Origin: Schistosoma mansoni | Taxonomy: Eukaryota > Platyhelminthes > Trematoda > Strigeidida > Schistosomatidae | NCBI RefSeq assembly: GCF_000237925.1 | Contig: NC_031499.1 | Span: forward strand, 8,686,195-8,750,194 | DNA: 64,000 nucleotides | Direction: 5' to 3' | Shown here: positions 26,767 to 39,200 of the stretch, piece after piece | Position numbering within the stretch: position 1 is the first letter of the stretch | Layout: every line of letters begins with the position of its first letter | Notes under the pieces: model-generated | The model's database searches: none | What the model was told of the DNA's origin: nothing | The model's input: only the letters and a program-made list of their open reading frames with translations | Made by a program: the position numbers and the translations under genes

Positions 26767-27259
26767 TATCTTCTCAGGCACGCCGTAGTGTCGAAGAAGC
26801 CTCCATAGTGTCTTCCTGTCCACGCTATCAAATGCTTTCTCGTAGTCAATGAAGTTGATGTAGAGTGATGAATTCCATTCAATTGATTGTTCCACAATTA
26901 TCCGTAGAGTTGCGATTTGGTCTGTACACGATCTATCCTTACAAAATCCAGCCTGTTGATTTCAAAGTTGGGCGTCAACAAAGTCCTTTATTCTGTTTAA
27001 CAACACCCTGTTAAAGACTTTTCCTGGTACTGAGAGAACAGTGATTCCTCTATAGTTATCACACTTGCTGATATCGCCTTTCTTTGGTATCTTGATCAGA
27101 AGTCGTTCTTTCCAGTCTCTTGGTACTTGTTCTTCATCCCAAATCTTGTTGAAGAGAATGTGGCGTATCTCTGCAGTTGCTGCTATATCTGCTTTCAGTG
27201 CCTCTGCCGGGATGTTGTCTGTGCCCACTGCTTTGCCGCTCTAGATTTGTCTGATGGAC

Positions 27260-27296
<37 letters not shown>

Positions 27297-30200
27297 CTTT
27301 CAACCACACTGTTAAGAGTATTGAAGACTAGCAGTCATACGATTCCTTCGCCTAAACCGATGTAGTTAGAGGAGAGTGGTATTTTGAAACCGGAACTTGA
27401 ACGAATTTAAACGTTGAATTCATTTATCACTGGAACTATTCCTTCATTTTATGATTAATCAATGTGTTTTTCTTTTGTTTAAAAGCAAACAATCGAATTA
27501 TAAAATTGTTTACAGTTTATAATTCACTTACTATAGTAGAATTTAATTTAAAACTTCCTATAGGTAGAATCATTGATATCTGTACATCAATTAGAAGATC
27601 CTAATATGATGACTGAATTTGAAAGAAATTGGGATGAAATTATGGAAAGTACAGCAAATTTTAATTACCGTGAAGAATGTGTAAGTTGATTTGGTATTAA
27701 ATATCATAGATGATGAGATCCAAATTGTAAGGCTATATCGAAGCAATACACACAGTATGGACATATGCCAATTAGAGACTGACCAGTTGCAGTCCTAACA
27801 CATCGATGGGAAGATTCAAACAAACAATACTAAGTGAAATTAAACTTCACCCCATTGCATAAGCAAGTGGCTATCAGGACTCAGTGGCCGAGTGGATAAC
27901 GTGATGGCATTTGAAGCGAAGGATACTGGATTCGAGTCCCAGAGTGAACATCAACTCTGATATGCAGGTACATCCAGCTGACGAGTCCCAAATGGGACGA
28001 AACGCGCGTCCTGGATTTCACTGCTGACCACTATCCATCTTTGCTTACAATGCTTGTGAATTAAGGCTATATCGAGGCAATACGCACAGTATGCACATAT
28101 GCCAATTAGAGACTGACCAGTTGCAGTCCTAACACATCGATGGGAAGATTCAAACAAACAATACTAAATGAAATTATTCAAACTACTTTCAACTAGATAT
28201 TTGCATTAAAATAAGTTCATTCAAATATCAAACACTATAATCCTCTTGTAGTCAGAAAAAAGAAAAATTCATCATATTGTTATGACTTTTGTACCTTTAA
28301 TTATCATGTGGCAAGTTCGTCAATCATAATGTTGACTTACACGACCTTGGCTATGTGCCAAATCAGTAATGCGTTAACCAGCACGAGCAGTTTTGAGTCA
28401 ACTCTTCCCGCCTAGCCCTGTCCGCTTGAGTCCAGAACACAACCTCAACTTCCACTGTATGAATCATGTATTTCAGACATATGCAGTTTTATACAAGCAA
28501 ACTAGACCGCATCACACTATAAAATAGAAAATAACAATTGATATGACGGGAGGAAAAGTCAAAATTACATCGTTTTATTCATTGTGATACTTGGTCAACA
28601 TTACTTCCGTTTTAATTCAATGTGATGATTACACAATGTAGTACTTGTTTTGTTTTCCTGCATGATATTTTATTCTGTATAACATACGATATACTTGTAT
28701 TTAATTGACCTGAACTATGCTCAGCATGAAATGCAGCATGTGATTTGTGTGGTACCTCCAAGTTTTTTTTTTAGATATATGTGATTTTATTTTAATTATT
28801 AATCAAAATGAGTGTGCAATCATTATATAAATGAGTGTATTTTCGACTAAAATCGTCCTCGTGACTCGTGATTACTAGCAGAGCTTAGGAGCTGAATCTA
28901 GCGTTCAATCAGAAGACATATAAACAATAATACAAAAAGGGGTTTTTGCGGATATTATAGTAATTTTAATAGTTGAAATCATAAGTCAATTGAAGCTAAA
29001 CCACCATGGAAAACCTGGAAGCACGGGACGGCTGTTGCGTCCTATTGTGAGACTCTTCATCCACAAGACTGATAGGTCCTTGGTTCGAATCTCGCAAGGC
29101 GGGACCGTGGACGCGTGTTGCTGAGGAGCCCCATAATAGGACGAAACAGCCGTCCAGTGCTTCCAGGTTTTCCATGGTGGTCTAGCTCCAATTAACTCAT
29201 GATTTAAGCTATAAAATTACTGAAATCACAAAAGCCTCTTCTAATTATAATCATATGCTCGCTAGTAACTGACTCTATGAGGTATTTCCTGGAGTTCCAG
29301 TGAGAAGCAGTGACCAGTGGAGTTCAACCAGGTTTGTTGTGAGATATCAACTCACTGAAGACAATTGGTGAATGGTTGCTCAACTTCGTCGATCGGTTGA
29401 AGTTAGACATTAACACCGTTGAATGCCGGCTCAGTGGTCTAGTGGTTAAGCGCTTGCGCGCGAGACGGAATCGTGGATGCGCACTACCAAGGAGGGGTCC
29501 TATAATAGGACGAAACGGCTGTCCAGTGCTTCCAGGTTTTCCATGATGGTCTAGCTTCAATTGGCTCGTGATCTCAACTATCAAAATTATGCAAGATCAA
29601 GTTAAAGTGGCTGTAAGTGTGAGAGGCTGTAACTAAAAGACTGAGAATAACTTAAGAATAGTAAATCGTATCATAATAGCTAATAGATAGAATGAAAGCT
29701 TATGATTAAAGGCATATTAATACACGTATAATCTAGATACTTAATAGTTATATAATGAAAATATATATAATGATAGTCCACAAATAATTCCTAGCAGTTA
29801 CCATTCATTTATTCTTTATTAGGATATAACATATACTGTTATGTCTTTCAACCGCTGATTAGAATTACTTGACAATGGCATCAATCGAAATCCCAACTTC
29901 AGTGATTTAGTGTTTTTAACTTGTCTAATTATACGTTCAACCAGCACTAGTAACTTTGATCCGGTAGCTATGTTTCTATTGGTCCACTACTCACGGACTC
30001 CTCTCTATGCCCAGCTTTCAGTTCAAAGTCATCAACTAACCTCTAATATATTTATATTCCAAGTAGACTTGGTTTATGTACAGGCATAACAAACCATATC
30101 ACATCATGAAATGAAAAGAAACAGCCAAACCTGACTGTAAATAAGGGAGATTCTAAGTGATAGACAGGCAACAAATTAAGAATAGTAAGTAATGTGACAG

Positions 30201-33200
30201 TTTTAATAAAATCAACCGAAAGCTTTTGTTCAAAAGAATATGTATAATAATATTCCATAAATCAGTCTTGAAAGTTACCTTTCCTTTATTTTTTTTCCTA
30301 ATATAACACTTATATCTTATAATCTCTAATGGTTATTCCAGGGCTTAAAGTGCGAAGGTTTTTGTCGATACAGTCATTGTGATAAATATTATCCGTAGTA
30401 GTCAATGGTGACCGTAGAATATCATAAATCGAGTGAAGTTAGAAATGTCAATTTATTTATTTATTTAAACACATAAATATTGGTACAAGGAAGCACCAGA
30501 TAAATATGCACCGCACAAATTTTATTTCATTTGTGTGAGGGTTGTGATACTGCCCAGGTGCCCAATCTGAAACAGGTGACTTTCTTAGGGGGCCACACAC
30601 CGAGCCTTTGACCTAAAGGTCTAGTCCACAAGGCAGTGGAGCATGGTGAGGAGATGCATTCCCATGGTAGCCGGTGACCAACGATTGGTTCATACGCCAT
30701 TTGTTCCGTCAGGATACTGGAGCCCATATACACCATTGGTTTTGAATCAGGGTTTTCCAACTCCCCCAGATGAAATTCCCGTGTCTACCGACCCGGTTAA
30801 AGCACCGAACATTAGCTTTTCGTCCTCTCAATTTCGTAAACAACACCGGTGCCACGAGAAGGCAGTGAGTATGACTTCGCTGACAGAGGCTATATATTCG
30901 CGTGTCCATGTGAGAGCATTTGGAGAGCTAGAGCGAACTCTCCCCACTCTCGGCCGTACCAGGGCATTTGGGGGCGAAATGTCAAATAAATATTTGACAG
31001 TATTTGAAATGTCAAATATTGAATGTCAACTCCGCAGGGAATAAGTTCTCACTTCAAACACCTGACAGTCTTGGATTCGATCTTTAGTTAGGATTGTGCT
31101 CGCAGATTGTTGAGAATTTCAGTTTTCCCTGGTTTTTATTTGATCAATTTCTGCCATTGTATTTATAAAGCTATGAATCCGCATGTAACGGTGAAATAAA
31201 AGTTTATTGTCGTATATAAAAAAATACTTATTGAGAGCCATCTTCTCCCTCCCCCCGCTGTCACACACAGATATACAAAGGATATTAAACTTAGTAACTG
31301 ATATATATGCAAATAAATAATAAAATGGGGAAACATTGGTGTTATGATTTGACCTAGCCGTCGCCAATTATTATGTCTTGATCAAGGTTGTCGCTAATTC
31401 GTTGACCTTACAAATTAAACAAGGACGTAATTCGCGTAAATTATCCACCAATAGAATACGACTTCTACGACCTTCACACTGTGACAATGACGTTCGATTA
31501 GTATGAGTAATCTAGCGTCCTTATTGGCCCTTATCCGCCTAACCCGTCCACTTGACTCCAAAACACCAATAGCAGCTGCTGTAATGCGAATCGTTTATTT
31601 CAAGCATACTTTGTCTATATACCAAACAGGCAGACCACACCATAAAATAGAAAATAATATTTGTACAATATCAAGCCAAATGAGGCTGTAAGCGTTGGAA
31701 CAATAATCAATAAACTGAGTATAATTTAGGAACAATAAATCATATAATAATAATCAATATGTCAAAGTGAAGCTTGTAATAAGATGAATATAGATATAAA
31801 TAATCTAGTTACTGAATAGTTATACAATAGGAATATAAACAGAATAATAGTCTTATAAAAGGTCCCGTAAATTATCCGTACTTACTTTTTCCCTAGTATA
31901 TAACAATTGGTAGGACAAAATGAACAATATTTTGGTAATATACATTGCAAGCCGTAAAGAACGTGAGAACAGTCCCATCTTATCATAGGACTCTTCAAGC
32001 TCACTCATCCACGACTCTATCGGAGATGAAACCCAGAAAATTCAGGTTGTGTGGTCTCAATGTCAAGCGCTCATCGCAACACCTGAAAGTTCTTGTTACG
32101 ATCCATGTTGGTATCATGGATTCAAACTCTGAAGCAGTTGTTCTATACTAGGATGAATCAGTTTTCCTGTACCTTGTGGCTTTCAATAATTGTTTGACTA
32201 AGTTCATAAGTCTATGATTTAAACCATAAAACTCACCAATCTATACAAACCTCTATAGCGTATTTGTTTTATGATAGCACTGAAGATAGCAATATCATAC
32301 TGTATGTTTTTTTTATTTATTTAGGTGAAAATTTTGTCAACTATTACTCAAGAAAGTCTATTGAATTTCTTCTTAACAGAATATTTGGATGTTAAAAAAC
32401 AACGTTCTTTATTTGTACAGGTAAGTAAACATTGTATTGACGAGAGGTTAATTTAGGCCACTGGTGAAACTATAATTTACGGACGACCTTTAAATGACTT
32501 TGGGAATGTTTACCTACTTACTAGGGTTAAATGAGTGTTATAAATCTGTGTGAAAAATGATGATTACGGTGTACTGTTAATGGTTAAGGTTAGGAATTAG
32601 ATTTAGAGTTTTCATCACGAACTGACATCAGTTAAAATGCCAAAACGTTATTTAGCCAAATGGATGAATGAATTTCAAGTCAAAGTCTAAGACTTGTTAT
32701 CCTAAATCTGATTGATACCTCCATAAATTATAGTCTCGCCTAGTTCAGCTACATACGCTATCTTACTCTCGATTTTCAAATGTTATATTCCTTCTTTTTT
32801 CCCGCCTTGATTCTATCTTATCAAGTTTGCTATATCTCGAACTTAGATTCTTAATCTGTCTCGTAATACTTGAGCATTCGAACGCTAGAACCCTCCCAAG
32901 TCACAAATCAGAGGACAGAAGACAAGTAGAAGGAATGTTATTCCAAATAGTGTCGATTATGGTGCAAAACTGTCAGGTATTTATAGTTTTTAGTAGAAAC
33001 GAAATCATCATTATAGTTATCCAATCCGCACACAGGGAGTTATCAGGATTGTCCAATAGGGAAGCTACACGTAGTGATTCTAGAATATTCTTCCAAAACC
33101 TGATGGGATGGAATATGTTCGGCTCCTTCTGGGCTTCTTAGAGCTTCCTCAACTTCATTTGTGGACCATCCTCACAAAGTTATGTCAATTTATGTCAACG

Positions 33201-36200
33201 TATTTATATGCATAAGGCTCTACGCTGATTACAACTAACTGCATATAAAGTGGATTGAAATGCAATTTGACTCGTTTATTCACGAATGACCATATTGATA
33301 AATCGTTCATAAAAGGTTCCAAACTTAATTTTTGTGAAACACTGGGATATTAATCTAAATAGGAAGTTATTTGAAATTCATGAGGGACATTAGAAAACTA
33401 TTCATCGTCATAGTTTATTATTGATCGATCGTTGTAGCGCTTACTTACATAGACCCCAGATTTAATCAAAGTTAAAAAACATTTAACAGATCCCCTGAAG
33501 TCTTTGAATCTGATATCCAGTTATCTGCATCTTACGAACTCATTCAATTTATGAAGTAGAATTACTGTCCAGTACAGTTTTTTTTAATTTTATGTAGGAC
33601 TTCGATCAATCAAACTTCGTGTACTTATTCGTCTTTATCGAAATTAATCACCTCTTCTGCTTAAATTTTTACTAAATATTACTCTATATTGAGATCCAGA
33701 TTGTAGCTGCTTCTACTTTGATGTTTAATGATCAGGCTCATGTATTATGATGACTCAATTGATCTATGTTGACTGTAAGATTTGTTCTGTATTGGCTGGT
33801 ACTACTGTAGTGAACAGAACACGAGTGGGGACAATCGAATGTATTTTAGCACAGCATTACAGAATATCTCATTAAAATATGAGAACCATATAGTGAAGAG
33901 TTAATTTGCAAACTAACAATCAATTGTCTCATTTTAACTGTTTCTTCTGCAAATATCCATCCATAGTCTCCAATTATAATTGTTCATGCATTTTCATACC
34001 AATTGCGTGCCGTTCCCGTTCTCTGCTTATCGATCTTCTACTGAAATACATTCAATGCCCGACCATCACCATATACTACTAATTATTTGAATATCAGTAA
34101 CCCACACCACACTACCATCTTCCGATATCGCGGTGACGGCCGGTAATACTGTAATTATTCTTTGTCCATATTCTTAGTTGTAATAAATTTGTGATGTATA
34201 AAATTAGAAGTTACTCATTATCATAATTGCTAGGAGGCAATAAATTTCACACTCAATGTTGGTGAACGATTTCACAGAAAATGTTCATCTCTTTACTAGT
34301 CACCTAATTGGTACCGCGTAATTTTAAGACCTATTTTCAACCAATCATTGGAGAGTTTGTGTAAATTAAAAGGACTTAGCAACAAAATAAATATAATCGG
34401 TTAAAATTTAATGATTATAGGAAATTTATTAGTTTTCCAAGGCCTTAATTATATCAATTTTTCAATCTCATTTTTATAGAAAGATTATTAGAATATGAAT
34501 TCCATTGATAAAACGCATCAGTAACAAATTCATGTACTCAACTATGAGTGAGTTACACATTATGTAATAAGGACTAATGATATTCTCCAGTTACACACCA
34601 TGATAAACTAACATAGGTTATTCTAGCTTCTGGATGGACCAATTTATTCATTTTTCTCAAGCCACACTTTGACTTTGTTGATTATTCACTTGTTAACCGT
34701 GAATGTTTTCTATATTATCATATATGTGTCCATTGCTCATCCTGTTTATTACGTGGTCTGGCTATAAATATTAAGATACACTTAGTCGAACTGAGTTGGC
34801 TCACTCGCCTTATCTGCTGCGCATCGCTTCGTTTCCTATTTCCCCGACGACATTATCCGCTTCGCTTTATTCTCATCGTTTCTCTGATTGTCTGTCTGGA
34901 TCAACTAGTGTGTGAAATAAACGTATTCAAAATTCGTTTTCGTACTTGACCTATTTTATTCCGTTGTTCTCTAACGCGAATAAAGTCGACAACTATATAC
35001 GTAGGTTGGCGGCATGTATATTTCAATAGTTATCGTTTTACGATCTAAATGTCGACAGATCCACTAAAGTTCCTCTATGTCATTTTGAGAATAATAGGAC
35101 TAGAAGAAACAGTTCGACGTCCGAGAGTGAATCCATGCTGTCGATTGTAATTAGGGGGGAGTATGACGGCAATACAGGTGTCTCCCTCAAACAGTGAGCT
35201 TTCGCAGCAATACAACGGCTGTAAACCTAATACATCTCATAAGGTTCCCGATCATATCCTTCCACCTTTTCTTAGTATTTCCTCCCTCCCTACTATCACT
35301 ACTCCTCTTATGACTTCATTTTTATTCTCCAGACATCACCAATAGTAACGATTTCACTTCATGTAGTGTTATTCTCGGTTATTGCTGAAACTCCTTTGTT
35401 AACGTACGTACGGAAGATTTCATTGTTCTAACTTTATGTCAAATCGGACAAATGATTTTATTACCTAAGACTGTAGAACCCTGTCACCATATACTGTTAT
35501 CACTTCTACTACTCCTATCATTGTGTTAATATGATATTGTGGCAACTGAAACTGATTTGTCAGATTCTACGTTGGCTTACAACTGGTTAACTAACTGTAG
35601 AAATGACTCGATTGCATAATCGTTAATTATTATTCCCATTTAAACATTAATAAACACGAATTTCTGCTAAGGGATCTCTTTTCAACGAATTCACTATCAA
35701 GCTGTACAATCGTAAATATATATGAACACATGATGACGTAAAGGGTGGTTATCACTACCTGATTGCGTAATGTTAGTGATAATGACAAAAGATTGTTTGT
35801 ATGCAAATAAAAATTAATAAATTAGCAACCAATTATAATATGAATAGAGTAAGATAATTAAAATGTTTTGTTACAATGTTACGTAATCTAGTACTATAAC
35901 CTTTCTTTTGCTTCATCACTTCTAACTGAGATTTGCGTTGATGATGTCGTTCGGAAGAACGATGAAAAATCCACGATCAAGTCATCCAACTCAGAAGACA
36001 AAACTCCACCAAAATGTTACGTCATCATGTTTATTCCTTGTTCATATATGTCCTCAAGGAATTAAGACTTACAATTAAAGTTTTCATATGTACATACAAT
36101 TATACAGCTTGATAATTAATTTTTCGAGACAAGCTCCCTTCACTGAACTTCTTGTTTTTTAATACAAGGTGTTCCAGTGTTGTCAAATTTGATGAAGCCG

Positions 36201-39200
36201 ACTGGCTTTTCTGAGAATAGTTCCCGTTTTCAAGGCTTACAAACCCACTGCGTAGATGTAATTTTATGAAGTCAATACCCCGGGTCATCTAACGCGGTCA
36301 CTGCAGCAGGGGCATTTATGGTCTATGTGTTTACTGGTAACACATAAGTTTTCACCCATACAGTCTTTTGCATACACACAAGTATATTCACCCACCTGGG
36401 AGGGTAGATGATCACTACTTCTTTCGAACGTATTCGCTACAACTGATTGTTACTTACTCATTACATGCATACCATAGTTACAAAGGTTTTCACCTCTGAA
36501 CTGCATGACAGACATATAATCATAAACACTCTTTCAGGGGGGGGGTCGACGGTCATCTCTCTTTAGCATTTGCTACCATATTTTTTATCTCTTCGACCTG
36601 AAGAATTAGACCGCTTTTTTTATTAGACATATGGGAGATATTCTTTCAGCTTACGTTCCTTGTGGTAACCGATGCGTACACCCTTTGCATATACCTACAC
36701 TCATAAACTTTACAAGCCAAAACTTATTCAATTCTTATACATAAACATCCATATCGGACAGCCTGGAAGATTTTAGTGAGCCACAAAATTGGAACCTGAT
36801 TAGTGTCCAGTTTAAAGGAGAGCAATGGATTAGTCCGATCTCCCCTGACCACCCATATTAGCTAACAGGATTGCTCTCACTACTCAGTAGCACCAAGTGG
36901 ATGTTTTGAGTCGGATTCCACTATCATTATTACTTTCTTTTGATAAGGGATTAACATGTTTCACTGTAAACCCTGACTTCGTCATTAACGATCAGTGTTT
37001 TTTTTCTTTTCTATCTGACCTTTAACTTCACTTTATGTTAAGGATTGATCGGCTGATTTATTATTATTATTATCGCTATTGTTACACTTCATACTGATTG
37101 TTTTATCTATTTTTTCTTAAGTATGTTTGTGTAGGTTATATGTTGTTTATTGTATATATTAATCTTAATACTGATTACAATGATCAGGCTATAAACACAA
37201 TAAATCTTACAAATATAATATTATTGTGTACTAATTTATTTATGATGAATAAGGTACTCATTAGTGTACTTAGTTATGAGTTGTAATTGAACTATGATCA
37301 TTGATAGTAGTAAGTGGTCGGTCGTTTAAATTGAAGTAGATGAAGCGAGACTACTTAATAACTAAAAAAAAACAAATCAAATAGTATTTCAATGTTTTAT
37401 TGTTGATAAACTTCCATTTTCACTCTATATTTCTGATATTGTAAAATGTATGGTGTATCAATTTGGACTGATAAGTTTCCGATTTGTGTCGTAATTGATT
37501 AGGTGTATTTGTTTATTTATTTAAACAAATAAATATTGGTACAAGGAAGCACCAGATATATATGTGCCACACAAGTCTCATTTGATTTATGTGAGGGCTG
37601 TGATACTGCCCAGGTGCCCAAACTGAAGCAAGTGGTTTTATTAAGGGGTCACATCCGGAGCCTTTGACCTGAAGGTCTGATCCACAAGGCAGTGGAGCAT
37701 CGTGAGGAAATGCAGTCCTATGGTAGCTGGTGACATAATAATTATCTCCCAAATGCCCTGGTACGGCCGAGAGTGGGGTGAGTCCGCTCTCCCTCTCCAA
37801 ATGCTCTCACATGGCCACGCGTATATAGCCTCTACAAGGGAAGTCGTACTCACTGCCTTCTCGTGGCGGGGGTGTTGCTTACATAATTGAGAAGACAAAA
37901 AGCGAATGTCCGGCGCTTTAACCGGGTTGTTGGTCACGGAAAGTCCACCTAAGGGAGTTGGAAAACCCTGATTCAAAACCAATGGTGCATATGGACTCCA
38001 GTATCCTAATGGAACAAATGGCATATAACCCAATTGTTGGTCACCGGCTACCATGAGAATTCATCTCCTCACGATGCTCCACTGCCTTTTGGATCAGATC
38101 TTCAGGTCAAAGGCTCCGGATGTGACCCCTTAATAAAACCACTTGCTTCAGTTTGGGCATCTGGGCAGTGTCACAGCCTTCACACAAATCAAATGAGATT
38201 TGTGTGGCACATATATATCTGGTGCTTCCTTGTACCAATATTTATGTGCTTAAATAAATAATATTAATAAATCAGTGAGTGCAGGATATTGAATTGTAAT
38301 TCTTTCTCCATATTTTATTTTAAACATTTGGAGTTAATTGCCAACTACTTTTTTATGATATGAATATGTTATTGTAGTGTTTAATCTAAGATATTGCATA
38401 AAAAGTCTAACTATTGTGCAAGTTAAGCCTTGGAATTAAATCTCTACTAACAGTTACACCATGATATTCAGTATTCATACATTGAATGAAGCAGCAACAA
38501 CAACAAAAGATGATCAGAAGTGATTGGATATAATAAAAAAAATTTATTATACATTAAAGATACTTTGAATAATCAGTCTCTTCATCAAAGTTTTTATTCA
38601 AAATTATCTGTAAAATCTTGTTTTCCCGTTAATTTCTCACAGAAATCAAACAATCGATGTTTTCTTGATTCTAATCAAGTTGTATATTTTGAAATTCATG
38701 AATCAGTGAGATGGAGGTATCAATCAGATTTAGGATAATAAGTCTTGGATTTTGGCACGAAATTCATTCATCCATTTGGCTAAATAACGTTTTGGCATTT
38801 TAACTGATGTTAGTTCATGATGAAAACTCTAAATCTAATTCCTAACCTTAACCATTAACAGTACACCGTAATCATCATTTTTCACACAGATTTATAACAC
38901 TCATTTAACCCTAGTAAGTAGGTAAACATTCCCAAGGTCACTTAAAGGTAGTCCATAAATTATAGCTTCACTTATAAGTCTTGTCTTTGAATAACCGCAT
39001 TATATAATAATAATAATAATCGTCCTTATGTGTTCTTTTTACTTTGAAAATTAATTACATATAGGTTGATGTAATTGCCAATCCAGAATTGACTACAACT
39101 ACTGTCTCCAATTCTTATTGTTTAGATTTTAATACAATTAATACAAATTTGGAAACATTAAAAAATGAATATATCAGTATAAACAGTATTGATATAGGCA

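Noticed and set aside
29395-29470. tRNA gene call from the A/B-box-like sequence
   Set aside because: No cloverleaf forms and the sequence recurs as the head of a dispersed SINE, so it is tRNA-derived and not a tRNA gene.
30643-31044. 133-codon plus-strand frame (and similar frames at 37641-38054, 50800-51124 and 53213-53572)
   Set aside because: All are readings of the 524-bp retroposon, antisense to its direction. The frame is not kept between copies and runs into flanking DNA, so they are not host genes.
32870-33175. A further solo LTR
   Set aside because: TG...CA ends can be chosen, but the flanks do not match and no second copy was seen.
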